From the NCBI RefSeq assembly GCF_008386495.1, contig NZ_VTHJ01000044.1, forward strand, positions 1,067 through 65,066: a DNA stretch of 64,000 bases, written 5' to 3'. Below, piece after piece: positions 33,230 through 41,519 of this stretch. The notes beneath the pieces are model-generated. The model was given only the letters and a program-made list of their open reading frames with translations, did not search any database and was not told the origin of the DNA. Position 1 is the stretch's first letter, and each line of letters opens with the position of its first letter. A program made the position numbers and the translations under genes. Source of the DNA: Streptomyces tailanensis (lineage in GTDB: Bacteria; Actinomycetota; Actinomycetes; Streptomycetales; Streptomycetaceae).

Positions 33230-34578
33230 GACCGGTCCCTTCCGCTCGGCGTCTCGGACGACCTTGAACTCGGCGACATCGCGCTCCTGCGGGGCGATCG
33301 GCACCGGCTGGTCACGGGCCAGGCGGCGCAGAACATAAACCGTGGCCACGGTCAGCACCAGATACACGACGCTGACCACCACGAATCCCCACACCACTCC
33401 GGGTGCGGGGTTGACCGCCTCGGACGTGCGCAGGACGCGGTAGACGATCCAGGGCTGGCGCCCCACCTCCGTGACGACCCACCCGGACTCCAGCGCCAGG
33501 ACCGCGGCCGGACCGGAGAGCACGGCGGCGCGCAGGAACCACCGGCTGCCCGGAAGCCGTTTGCGGCGCCGCCACACCAGGCCGAGCCAGGCGGACAGGG
33601 CCAGCAGCGCGAACCCGCAGCCCACCATGATCTGGAACGCCCAATGGGTGATGTTGACGGGCGGGCGGTCGCGCGCCGGCACCTCGTTCAGCCCCGCGAC
33701 CTGCGCGTCTGGGGCGAAGTGCGCCAGCAGGGACAGCCCGCGGGGGATTTCCAGGGCGTAGCGCATCTCGCCGTCGACGGCGATGCCGCCCACATGCAGG
33801 GGAACACCGCGCGCGGTGTCGAAGACGCCCTCCATGGCGGCGAGTTTGACGGGCTGGTTGTCCGCCACGAAGTGCGCCGCCCAGTCACCCACCCCGATCT
33901 GCACCGGGGTCACCAGGGCGGCGATCGTGAACGGCACCAGGAAGCCGAGCCGGTGGTATCGGTCGCGGCGGCCGCGCAGCATCGCGACCGCGTACACACT
34001 GGCCATGAGGAAACCGGCGACCATGAACGCGGCGAGGATCATGTGAACGGTCTGCGGCGGGGTCGCCGGATTGAACATCGCCTCCCAAGGATCGACGGCC
34101 ACGACCCGACCGCCCCGCATCTGGAAGCCCACCGGTTGCTGCATCCAGGCGTTGGCGGCGACCACGAAGAAAGCGCTGGCCACTCCCGCGACGAGGATCG
34201 GCAGTGCGGTGAGCATGTGCTGGCGGGGCGGCAGCCGGTCCCAGGCGTACAGGTAGATGCCGAGGAAGATCGCCTCGATGAAGAAGGCGATGCCCTCCAG
34301 TGAGAACGGCAGGCCGATGACCTGTCCGTAGGTGCCCATCATCCCGGGCCACAGCAGGCCCTCTCGAACGACAGGATGGTTCCGGACACCGCTCCGACCG
34401 CGAACAGCACCCCCGTCGCCTTCGCCCACCGCCGCGCCAGCAGCCGGTAGTGCACATCCCCCGTGCGGTGACCGCGCCACTCGGCGAACACGGTGATCGC
34501 GGGCATCCCCACCCCCAGGCAGGCGACGATGATGTGCCAGCCCAGCGACAACGCCATCTGGGACCGCGCCGCCCCCAA
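33230..34578 (-). pseudogene. cydA: Cytochrome bd oxidase subunit I with one-base deletion
   Basis: The 3' frame contains almost all of CydA: LLWPGMMGTYGQVIGLPFSL, ANAWMQQPVGFQMRGG, GVFDTARGVPLHVGG, VNITHWAFQIMVGCG and LESGWVVTEVGRQPWIVYRV. The first segment lies in another frame: LGAARSQMALSLGWHII and RWAKATGVLFAVGAVSGTIL up to SFE. The two are joined by a missing base near 34362: GAGAGGGCC is found where GAGATGGGCC is expected. Start is uncertain; TTG 34578 precedes the conserved segment without a ribosome binding site. If real, the lesion abolishes the oxidase. Confidence 0.78.
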
Positions 34579-34599
34579 GCCGCCGGCCTCGGCATGTCG

Positions 34600-34995
34600 G
34601 GTGCCATACCTTGGCGGCGTTGCCCGGCGGCGGCCAGCCGGTTCTACCCGGGTGTCGTGGACGTGAGGTTCTCCACCGGGCGCGTTCCTGCACGTTGGCG
34701 CGGAGGGCGGCCTGGTGGCCACCGGGCTACGGGCCATGGCGGTCTCATGTCCCGCGTGCCGGGTCTGGGCCCGATGTCTGCCGTGAGGAGGAATTCGGGT
34801 GAGCAGCACCGCGCTTGGGGACGTGCTGTCCGCTAGGCATGTCACAGCAGCGACGCGACGTCAGCCGCAATCGGCACAGGCTCCGAGCAGCGAGGCCCGC
34901 AGAGCCGTCACGTCCCGGCCGGCGAAGCCAAGGCCGCGGCACCACCGCGGGCGGGGCTGGCCGTCTGCCAGCGGAGTGGTGGAGTACAGGGTGGA
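34600..34995. other. Intergenic between cydA and the Excalibur remnant
   Basis: GAGGAGGAATTCGG precedes GTG 34799 on the plus strand, opening 92 codons that start MSSTALGDVLSARH. The signal is good, but the product resembles nothing, becomes Arg/Pro-rich and overlaps an antisense remnant, so I do not call it a gene. No other feature is visible. Confidence 0.35.
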
Positions 34996-35323
34996 TCACT
35001 TGGCCTCGCAGCCGATGACGTCACCGTCCCGGTCAAGGCGGTCCTGGTCGTCGGGAGCCGCCCCAATCGGGGCCTGAGCGACCTGAGCAGTCCACTTCGG
35101 GGACACCAGCGGGAGGCTCGTCCGGGAGATCCGGGAGGTCCGGTCGTGCCGGGGCGTCCGGGGCAGGCGAGTCAGGCGAGTCGTCTGTTGCCTCTTTCGG
35201 GCACCACCAGCTGGCAAGCTCGTTTGTTTCCCCCGCATCTGCTGCGGCTGCGGCAGCCGTGGGAGCGGCGGCCCCGCCGCTTGCTGCCCCGGTCGGCCCT
35301 CCCCCGAGTTGACCGGGTCTCAT
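34996..35323 (-). pseudogene. Excalibur calcium-binding-domain protein remnant
   Basis: The minus strand from ATG 35323 gives an Ala-rich segment, an acidic proline-rich linker (PDLPDLPDEPPAGVPEVDCS) and, one frame over, APIGAAPDDQDRLDRDGDVI ending GCE. DRDGD with GCE is the Excalibur EF-hand-like signature, and the Cys in VDCS is its disulfide partner. A single-base shift near 35080 separates them. The N-terminus lacks a clear signal peptide and the ribosome binding site is weak, so the 5' end is probably also damaged. Confidence 0.45.
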
Positions 35324-35494
35324 GTGCCGTTCGTGGCTTGCACGCGGCGACACAGGGCACCCGACATGCGCGGATCGGCGTCCGCCGCGCGGGCACAGGG
35401 GCGGTGAGTCGGCGGTGGCCGTCCGCTCGGATGACACAGGGAGACACGTGACGGTGGGCATCGGGGCACATGCGTCAGGGCTGCGGAGGGCCGG

Positions 35495-36208
35495 ATGACG
35501 GCCGAGGCGACGAAGGCGGTGCGGCTGGTCGCGGAAGCCGCGGCGGGCACCCCCGGCGAGGAGGTTCCCCGGCGGGTGTGCGCGGCGGTGTGCGAGGGAC
35601 TCGGCGTGGACGGTGCCACCTTGTCGTTGCTCACCGACACACCCTCCCGCCAGCTGCTCGCCGCGTCGGACGATGCCGCCCTGCTGCTGGAGGAGATCCA
35701 GTTCACGGTGCTGGAGGGGCCCTGCATCAGTGCCGCGCAGACCGGCGAGCCTGTGGCCGTGGACGACCTGGGGCAGGAACTGACGCCCTGGCCGCTGTTC
35801 GGGGCGATGGCGCACGAGAAGCTCCCGGAAGTGGGCTCGGTGTACGCGCTCCCCCTGTTCTTCGGCGACTACGTCCTCGGGTCGGTAGACCTGCTGTCGA
35901 CACGGCCCCGCGCTCTCGATGAGGACGCCCTGGAGCAGGCGTCCCACGTGGCCGACGCGGTGACGGCAGCGCTCATGCCCACCCGCGAGATGCTGCTCAC
36001 GGGGAATGACGCCCCGGCGTGGGAGCCGGAGCAGGTCGTCCGTGCCCACTGGTTCGACACCTGGCGTGCCGTCGGAGCCCTGGCGGCCCGACGGCGGATC
36101 AGCCCTGAGGACGCCCTCGCCCTCATGCGCGCCGAGGCCCTTCGCACCGGCAGGTCATTGCCGGACATCACCACGGACATCCTGCGCGACCCGCCCGGTA
36201 CGTCGTAG
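35495..36208 (+). CDS. GAF and ANTAR domain protein
   Basis: A 237-residue cytoplasmic regulator. A GAF sensor domain spans about residues 20-150 (GVDGATLSLLTDTPSRQLLA, VLEGPCISAAQTGEPVAVDD, VYALPLFFGDYVLGSVDLLS). A C-terminal ANTAR-like RNA-binding helix bundle follows (WRAVGALAARRRISPEDALA and GRSLPDITTDIL). ANTAR proteins bind paired RNA hairpins to antiterminate transcription. Such GAF-ANTAR pairs are abundant in actinobacteria, ligand unknown. ATG 35495 has GGAGGG five bases upstream. It may regulate genes in the surrounding stress island, but no ANTAR-target hairpin pair was identified. Confidence 0.85.
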   Translation: MTAEATKAVRLVAEAAAGTPGEEVPRRVCAAVCEGLGVDGATLSLLTDTPSRQLLAASDDAALLLEEIQFTVLEGPCISAAQTGEPVAVDDLGQELTPWPLFGAMAHEKLPEVGSVYALPLFFGDYVLGSVDLLSTRPRALDEDALEQASHVADAVTAALMPTREMLLTGNDAPAWEPEQVVRAHWFDTWRAVGALAARRRISPEDALALMRAEALRTGRSLPDITTDILRDPPGTS

Positions 36209-36231
36209 GCGCGCGGGTCCAGAGCAACTGC

Positions 36232-36362
36232 TCAGGCGCCCGTCAGCAGGTCGTGCTCCCGGACAGCTGCCAGGGACAGCGTCCTGGAGCCGACCTGCTC
36301 GAGGCGGCGGCGCCGGACACGACGACCAAGGTCGGCGTTGGACTCCAGCAGGGCCTTGACCT
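36232..36362 (-). pseudogene. 3'-end remnant of a RecQ-like gene
   Basis: The minus strand reads RRRLEQVGSRTLSLAAVREH then DLLTGA and a stop, parallel to the last 25 residues of the helicase at 25.1 kb (FEQVGYKTLSLTAVQEGDLL). Upstream of that the frame is not homologous and meets TAA at 36363. Nothing else of a helicase is present. The match is short, but the position at a stop codon and the identical spacing make it convincing. Confidence 0.45.
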
Positions 36363-36409
36363 GTTAAGGCGTGATCATGCCGGTCCGTCCTGGCCACCGA
36401 TTCGCCGCG

Positions 36410-37066
36410 CTAGGACCCGCGCTTCCCGCTGATCGCGTCGATGAGCTCTTCCTTACGCATGTCGTGAACACCGCTGAGGCCCTTGTCGCGGGCCATGTCG
36501 CGCAGCTCGTCCATGTTCATCTCGCGGAGTTGCTCCTCGGAGACCTCCTGGGACGCCTCGGACGTTCCAGACGTCTCTGCCCCGCCGCCCATGGAGGCTC
36601 CGGCAGGCGTCGTCGCGCTGGGCGGGGACGTGGGGTACCCCTCGCCGGCGTCGCTCGAGCCCATCTGCTCGGCCAGCCGACCCAGCAGCTGTTCCGTCTC
36701 GCGGCACTCCTTCGCGGACAGCTCGAAGTACGGAGTGCCCTTGAACTCCTCGGCAGCGTCCGCGCTCGCGCGCAGGACGGTGCGGGTCGCCTCGATGATC
36801 GCCATCGTCGTCGGCGCGTCGTATCCCGTCTGGCGGGCCAGGATCCGGGCCGCGACCGTACACAGGTCGGCGCAGTCGTTGTCCAGGCGCACGCACTTGA
36901 TGGACATCACGATCTTTTCCGGGTCCTGCTCGGCGGCGGCCGCGTCGGCGCAGGACAGACAGACGCCGGCGCACTCGTACAGCTTGTCGACCGCCTCGCC
37001 CAGCATTTTGGGCGGCATCCCGGTCTCGGCGGGGTAGGCGTCGAGCAGCTTCTCGACCAAGGACAT
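36410..37066 (-). CDS. DUF326-like Cys-rich four-helix protein fused to a SAP/Rho_N-like tail
   Basis: A 218-residue protein. Residues 1-125 are a helical bundle with spaced cysteines: LYECAGVCLSCADAAAAEQD, IKCVRLDNDCADLCTVA and SAKECRETEQLL. This resembles the DUF326/Csp-type copper-binding four-helix proteins. A Ser/Thr/Gly linker follows (about 130-165), and the last 50 residues form a SAP/Rho N-terminal-like helix-extended-helix (MNMDELRDMARDKGLSG and KEELIDAISGKRGS), a nucleic-acid-binding fold. The combination is unusual. ATG 37066 has GGAGG five bases upstream. A good SigB-type promoter match lies 63-87 bases upstream, diverging from the next gene. Confidence 0.75.
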   Translation of the reverse strand: MSLVEKLLDAYPAETGMPPKMLGEAVDKLYECAGVCLSCADAAAAEQDPEKIVMSIKCVRLDNDCADLCTVAARILARQTGYDAPTTMAIIEATRTVLRASADAAEEFKGTPYFELSAKECRETEQLLGRLAEQMGSSDAGEGYPTSPPSATTPAGASMGGGAETSGTSEASQEVSEEQLREMNMDELRDMARDKGLSGVHDMRKEELIDAISGKRGS

Positions 37067-37128
37067 GGCATCCTCCGTACATCAGGGGTGGGGTCGGAAA
37101 TGCCTGTTTCGCGCGATTCGCGCCACGG

Positions 37129-37153
37129 GTACCCGCACCTGCGCTCGCCACCC
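37129..37153 (-). promoter_or_regulatory. SigB-like promoter of the Cys-rich fusion gene
   Basis: On the minus strand GGGT (37150-37153), 15 bases, GGGTAC (37129-37134), 63 bases before the ATG at 37066. The GGGTACCC here is palindromic; on the plus strand GTTT lies 17 bases before it. Confidence 0.6.
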
Positions 37154-37305
37154 ACTCCGATGGCGTTGTAGCCGGTCCCGGATCTCGCCGGTACTTTGCA
37201 CGGCCCATGTGCCGGGCCCAGGCGACATGGGAGAGATAGGCGGCACAGTCGGGGTGCTCCCCGCCCACCGGCGCCCACCGGGACGCCGACCGCCGCGCGA
37301 CCGGT

Positions 37306-37330
37306 GGGTGAAGGCGGTCGCACCGGGTAC
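37306..37330 (+). promoter_or_regulatory. SigB-like promoter immediately before the 37341 gene
   Basis: GGGT (37306-37309), 15 bases, GGGTAC (37325-37330). The -10 ends 10 bases before ATG 37341, so the transcript would be leaderless or nearly so. Confidence 0.6.
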
Positions 37331-37340
37331 TCGCCAGGGC

Positions 37341-37874
37341 ATGATCAAGCGCGCACTGTGGCAGGGACTGCTCGCCGGTACCGCCGGAGGCGTCGTGATG
37401 ACTCTCGGCGAGAAGATCGAGCAGGCCGTCACCGGCCGGCCCGATTCTCATGTGCCCGCGCGGGTCCTGCAGCGACTGACCGGCCTGCCCGAACGACCCG
37501 GACCCCAGCCGCTGCCGGTCAACTGCGCCATGCACTACGGCCAGGCCGCCCTCCTCGGGGTGCTCCGGTCGGTCATGGCCCAGGCCGGACTGCGCGGACC
37601 GCTCGCCTCCGCCAAGTTCGCCGTCGTCCGCCTCACCAACGACCAGATCCTGGAGAACGCGACCGGCGTCGGCGCCCCACCGCAGACCTGGCCCCGCAAG
37701 GAACTCGTCGTGGACCTGCTGCACAAGGCCGTCTACGCCTTCGTCACGGGTGCCGTCGCCGACGCCCTGGCCGCCCGCGGCGGCCCCGGCCCCGGACAGC
37801 GCCACGCCGCCGCCCGCCCCGGGCGCCACGCCCACGTCGGACCGCTGCCCCGCAGGCATGCCTACGGGGGATGA
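37341..37874 (+). CDS. Predicted membrane-associated protein, unknown function
   Basis: A 177-residue protein. It opens with a hydrophobic glycine-rich helix (KRALWQGLLAGTAGGVVMTL), followed by a helical domain with NCAMHYGQAALLGVLRSVMA and LHKAVYAFVTGAVADALAA, suggesting two or three membrane or membrane-edge helices and a basic Gly/Pro/His-rich tail. I do not recognise the family. The start fits a leaderless transcript from the SigB-like promoter ending 10 bases upstream. Confidence 0.65.
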   Translation: MIKRALWQGLLAGTAGGVVMTLGEKIEQAVTGRPDSHVPARVLQRLTGLPERPGPQPLPVNCAMHYGQAALLGVLRSVMAQAGLRGPLASAKFAVVRLTNDQILENATGVGAPPQTWPRKELVVDLLHKAVYAFVTGAVADALAARGGPGPGQRHAAARPGRHAHVGPLPRRHAYGG

Positions 37875-37939
37875 ATCCGGCAGTCGTCACCGAACGGTCG
37901 GGAGCAGCCGTCCGGGCGGTGATAACGGGAGCCGCTCGT

Positions 37940-38344
37940 TCACCGTCGGCCGCTCCTGACGTCCCCCGTACTCCGCGCTGGGGACAAACGCAGCCAGGCG
38001 GCGATCCATCCGGTCTGCATCGCGGCATCGAGGAGGTATGTCGGCCGGATCCGCCCCTTGGGTACGTAGACCAGGTCGACGGCCAGCAGCGTCACGGCGG
38101 TGCCCAGACCGACACGGCGGGCGTGGGCCGGGCCCTGCGCGTCCCCGGCCGCCGCGAGCTGGGCGACGCCCGCGGAGGCGAGCAGTCCGCCCGTCGTCAT
38201 CTGCAGCCACACGTCGGTCTTCGGGCCGAAGACCCACTCAAAGCTGCGCAGGTGCAACAGGGGCCACAGCCCACCCACGATGTTGAAGGCACCGTGCGCG
38301 ACCGCGAGCGTGTGAGCGGGCCCCCGCACTCCGGTTCTGCTCAA
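37940..38344 (-). CDS. Predicted four-helix membrane protein, unknown function
   Basis: A 134-residue protein with hydrophobic stretches AHTLAVAHGAFNIVGGLWPL, WLQMTTGGLLASAGVAQLAA, RRVGLGTAVTLLAVDLVYVP and LLDAAMQTGWIAAWL. Conserved-looking polar residues (HGAFN, FGPKTD, DLVYVPKGRI) interrupt the helices. The start is TTG 38344, with GGAGG eight bases upstream. A SigB-type promoter match is 29-54 bases upstream. No family named. Confidence 0.7.
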   Translation of the reverse strand: MSRTGVRGPAHTLAVAHGAFNIVGGLWPLLHLRSFEWVFGPKTDVWLQMTTGGLLASAGVAQLAAAGDAQGPAHARRVGLGTAVTLLAVDLVYVPKGRIRPTYLLDAAMQTGWIAAWLRLSPARSTGDVRSGRR

Positions 38345-38372
38345 GGGACATCCCTCCTTAGGTTCCGGCCGG

Positions 38373-38398
38373 GTACCCCTGCCCAGGCGCCCTCACTC
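38373..38398 (-). promoter_or_regulatory. SigB-like promoter of the 38344 gene
   Basis: On the minus strand GAGT (38395-38398), 16 bases, GGGTAC (38373-38378), 29 bases before the TTG start. It overlaps the 3' end of the upstream gene. Confidence 0.6.
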
Positions 38399-38992
38399 CG
38401 GACCGAGTTCGACCGTCGTCGTGACCCGGGTGACGGAGGGGTTCCTCGGCGCCGAACCGAACCCGAAGCGCACGGGCGGCTCGACGGGTGCCATCGCCCC
38501 GAGGTCCGCGCCCTCGTAGGCGGCCGAGACGGCACGGATCGGCAGCAGGTCCCGGGCGCCGTACCACTCCCGGCGGCCCCGGCCGGCGCTGCCCCGGGTG
38601 CGCACGCCGGGCACCAGCAGGCGGGCGGGCCGGTCCGTCAGCGCGCTCCATGCCGGACGGCGGGCGAGCGCGCCGGGCACGGTCCGCAGCGCGAAGCCCA
38701 CAAGCCCTCGCCGGCCGGTGGTGAAACGCAGGTCGAGTGGCCCGGCGGTGACCGTCCAGGCGTAGTCCGTGACACTCACCTCGACCGGGACGACACGGAC
38801 CGTGTCGAAAACGTAGGTGCCGCTGACGAAGTCCGCTGTCTCCCGCGTGGGGGCCAGCAGCAGCCTGTCCCCGTCGGCCCGCTCCAGCATCACGTCGCTG
38901 AACGCTCCGAAGGGCGAGCCCTGCCAGTGTCCGACCACGATCCGTGTGCCGGAGGAGGTGCCCATGCCCGCGATCCAGCCGTCGAAGCGCAC
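38393..38992 (-). CDS. Conserved-looking hypothetical protein
   Basis: About 199 residues from GTG 38992 (RFDGWIAGMGTSSGTRIVVG). The sequence is beta-rich with GHWQGSPFGAFSDVMLERAD, FVSGTYVFDTVRVVPVEVSV and a C-terminal PPVRFGFGSAPRNPSV. No transmembrane helix and no family known to me. It lies 43 bp after the DUF2071 gene on the same strand. The DUF2071 neighbour belongs to the acetoacetate-decarboxylase-like fold, and this partner could act with it. The frame is open further upstream, so a start inside the DUF2071 gene cannot be excluded. Confidence 0.6.
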   Translation of the reverse strand: MRFDGWIAGMGTSSGTRIVVGHWQGSPFGAFSDVMLERADGDRLLLAPTRETADFVSGTYVFDTVRVVPVEVSVTDYAWTVTAGPLDLRFTTGRRGLVGFALRTVPGALARRPAWSALTDRPARLLVPGVRTRGSAGRGRREWYGARDLLPIRAVSAAYEGADLGAMAPVEPPVRFGFGSAPRNPSVTRVTTTVELGPE

Positions 38993-39035
38993 GCGCGGGC
39001 GTCGCGTGACGGCGCCGGAATTCCGGCAAGGGGAG

Positions 39036-39770
39036 TCAGGAAGACTGGGAGACGCGCTCCGGGACGCACGGCCTGGAGGGCCCGAGCCGTACATACCTGA
39101 CTCCTTCCGAGAAGTGCACCAGGGGCTCACCGAGGGGGGCTTCCCGAAGGCCCGCCGCGGCGGTCAGCGTCTCCTCCAGTACATCGACGCCGGCGTCGGC
39201 CAGCGGCCACGGCTCGTGCTCGACGGGCGTCTCCCAGAGCATGCCGAGCCTGCGGGTGTACGCCCGCCAGCGCGAGGTCAGCCACACGTCCCGCTCCGCC
39301 GGCTCGATCGGGTCGCCCGGGCGGACGACCAGGCGGTAGGACGCGTCACCGATCCATCGGGAACCGGAGTACGAGACGGTGTCCCCGTCCGTGGACACGC
39401 GGAGGGTGCCCGGGTTGTACGGTGCGCCGATGGCCCGGGCCGCCACCATCGGGGGGAAGGCGACCTCGATGGACAGGAACCAGAGCCCGTCCCGGCCGTC
39501 ACGGTGCCGTACGTACGTGCGCAGGTTGGTCTCCGCGAACGTCGGCAGGCCGGGCAGCGAGGCGGGAACACCGGGTGGTCGCACGTCCGCCATGACAAAG
39601 GGAGTGAGCCCCACCCAGGCGGCCCCCTCGTACTCGTCCACGACCAGTCCCCCGGGCAGGAGCGCCTGGACCGCCTCAGGCCGGAACGGCCAGTGGACGA
39701 ACGTCTGCGTCAGCCAGCCCGCCCGCAGCGCCGGCAGGCGCACCCGCTGCTCTGCTCCGTATGCCACCAC
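39036..39770 (-). CDS. DUF2071 family protein (YqjF-like)
   Basis: A 244-residue protein of the DUF2071 family. Motifs: GWLTQTFVHWPFRPEAVQAL, VDEYEGAAWVGLTPFVMADV, FAETNLRTYVRHRDGRDGLW and RYTRRLGMLWETPVEHEPW-like stretches near the end. The family shares the acetoacetate-decarboxylase-like beta fold; activity is unknown. GTG 39770 (VVAYGAEQRVRL) is preferred because the family homology starts soon after. An adjacent GTG at 39767 is equally possible. Downstream 43 bp is the hypothetical gene at 38992, probably co-transcribed. Confidence 0.78.
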   Translation of the reverse strand: MVAYGAEQRVRLPALRAGWLTQTFVHWPFRPEAVQALLPGGLVVDEYEGAAWVGLTPFVMADVRPPGVPASLPGLPTFAETNLRTYVRHRDGRDGLWFLSIEVAFPPMVAARAIGAPYNPGTLRVSTDGDTVSYSGSRWIGDASYRLVVRPGDPIEPAERDVWLTSRWRAYTRRLGMLWETPVEHEPWPLADAGVDVLEETLTAAAGLREAPLGEPLVHFSEGVRYVRLGPSRPCVPERVSQSS

Positions 39771-39897
39771 GGGCGTCGGGTCCCCCGCGCACGCTCGAAG
39801 GAAACCCGCAGGCCCCGGCACGGCGGGCGGAACGGCGCCGGCCAGATCATGAAGAGGGCCAGGACGCCGGGCGTCCGGGCGAAACGCCTCGCCCGGC

Positions 39898-40155
39898 TCA
39901 GGGAAGGTAGTAGGTCTGCCGCAGGAACGCGGCCGTGTCCCGCAGGGCCTGGGTATAGCCCGCCCTATCGCGCGCGTCGGTGTCGGTGCGCCGGCTTTCG
40001 GCCTCCGCCCACTGGTCGAGGTGCAGGGCGATGTCGAGGTGGTTGCGGTAGAGCGTGCCATGTTCGCCGTCGAGGGCCGCTCGTGTCCGCTCCTCGTCCC
40101 AGTCCTCCAGCTCGCCGGTATCGAAATCCAGCAGTTCCTCATCAGGCCGCTGCAC
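39898..40155 (-). CDS. Small acidic hypothetical protein
   Basis: An 85-residue soluble helical protein, MQRPDEELLDFDTGELEDWD at the start and RDRAGYTQALRDTAAFLRQT near the end. GTG 40155 has a strong GGAGG five bases upstream, which supports the call. GGGTAC (minus strand, 40213-40218) lies 58 bases upstream with GACT 13 bases before it, a near-match to the SigB-type promoter. No family recognised. Confidence 0.65.
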   Translation of the reverse strand: MQRPDEELLDFDTGELEDWDEERTRAALDGEHGTLYRNHLDIALHLDQWAEAESRRTDTDARDRAGYTQALRDTAAFLRQTYYLP

Positions 40156-40299
40156 GGTTTCCTCCTTCGTTCTCCTCGGGCCGAGGACGAGCAGCCCAGT
40201 CGTCCCTCCCAGGTACCCGTCATCGGATCCCAGTCGCGTCTGATGACCGGCTTCCAGACGACGGACTTCTGGTCGAGAAACAGGAAGTAGCGTCGCTTC

Positions 40300-40424
40300 T
40301 CCTCGGGGTCTGCCACTGCACCTGGCTGAGGCCGAGTGCGCGCGCTTCGGCCAGCACGGCCTCCAGTCAGCACCGGACCCACTCCGCGACCCCGGTGGCC
40401 GTCCCTCAGGAACAGGCAGTCCAT
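40300..40424 (-). pseudogene. GNAT acetyltransferase fragment
   Basis: The minus strand from ATG 40424 reads MDCLFLRDGHRGRGVGPVL, the acetyl-CoA-binding loop (R/Q-x-x-G-x-G) of a GNAT enzyme. After a frameshift it continues EAVLAEARALGLSQVQWQTP, the following helix and strand. Both ends of the enzyme are missing. Recognisable only as a remnant. Confidence 0.5.
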
Positions 40425-40538
40425 TCCGCCCTACCGCGGCGCGTCCTCGCCCGCCGGCTCGTGGCATGGGGCCGTTGCCGGGGTTCATCCGGCCTGGTCG
40501 GCCGTTTGCGGTATGCGCAGGTGGGGACCCGGCTGCGC

Positions 40539-41519
40539 ATGACCACGACGCCACGCCGTCGGATGCGGCAGAACCGGGTCCTGTGGCTGCTGGACCGCCT
40601 GGAACGTGCCCCCCGGGCCGATGCGGTGATCGACGCGATCGGCCGGGGTGTGCGTGCCCTGCCGCTCGGTCACGGCCGGGACGCGCTGCACGGAAGGTGG
40701 CTGGGCCACCCCGTGCATCCGCTGATGGTGCAGGTGCCGATCGGCAGCTGGCTGTCCGCGGCCCTGCTCGATCTACGGCCCGGCCGCTCCCGTGAAGCGG
40801 AAGTGCTCATCGGCGTCGGCCTGACCGCCGCCGCCCCCGCGGCCCTGGCAGGCTGGGTCGACTGGGCGGAACTGCACCGCCAGCAAAAACGCGTGGGCCT
40901 GGTGCACGCCCTGAGCAACGTGACAGCCGTCGCGCTGTACGCCACCTCACTCACCTGCCGCCTCAAGGGACGCCACGCGGCCGGCCGAGCCTACGGCCTG
41001 CTGGGACTGACGGCGGTCGGAGTCGGCGGCATGCTGGGCGGCCACCTCGCCTACCGTCAGGCATCCGGCGCCAACCACGCCGAAGAGGTGCCGCACGTGG
41101 TCACGGAGGGCTGGCACCGGATCGGCACCGTGGACGAGTTCCCGGCCGGCCGGCCCGTGCGGCGCAGTGTGGACGACGTACCGGTCCTGGTCGTGCGCGA
41201 ACCCGGCGGCACCATCCACGCGCTGGCCGACCGGTGCAGCCACCTCGCCAGACCACTGTCCGAGGGCACGATCGCCGACTGATGCGTCCAGTGCCCCTGG
41301 CACGGAAGCGTCTTCCGCCTCTCCGACGGCTGGAACGTACGCGGCCCCGCCACCGCTCCCCAGCCCGCCTTCGACACTCGGATCACCGACGGCCACGTCG
41401 AGATACGCCTGCGCCAGGACGACCGGGCGGAGCACACGGACAACAGCCGGGAGACAGAGCGGCAACCGGGAGCCGCGGAGAAGGGTGTGACCCATGGATC
41501 CTCTGGCCACCACACCTGA
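40539..41519 (+). pseudogene. DUF2231-Rieske fusion protein interrupted by TGA
   Basis: ATG 40539 opens a frame with an N-terminal DUF2231 membrane domain (GHPVHPLMVQVPIGSWLSAA, four hydrophobic segments) and a C-terminal Rieske domain. The first cluster motif is DRCSHLARPLSEGTIAD. A TGA at 41280-41282 follows exactly where homologues have Gly, and the second motif CVQCPWHGSVFRLSDG comes next in the same frame, which ends at 41519. One base (GGA to TGA) would restore a 326-residue protein. As written the product lacks the second pair of Rieske ligands. The 3' end overlaps the next start at 41494. A truncated paralogue lies at 23.5-23.9 kb. Confidence 0.75.

Noticed and set aside
34799..35077. 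ORF with a strong ribosome binding site (MSSTALGDVL...)
   Set aside because: The initiation signal is good, but the product is Arg/Ser/Pro-rich with no family resemblance, and its 3' part is antisense to a recognisable Excalibur motif. Kept only as a note in the intergenic entry.
36630..36650. GGGTACCCC inside the DUF326-like gene
   Set aside because: Same hexamer as the SigB-like -10, but it lies within coding sequence encoding a Gly-Tyr-Pro stretch and no gene start follows at a suitable distance.
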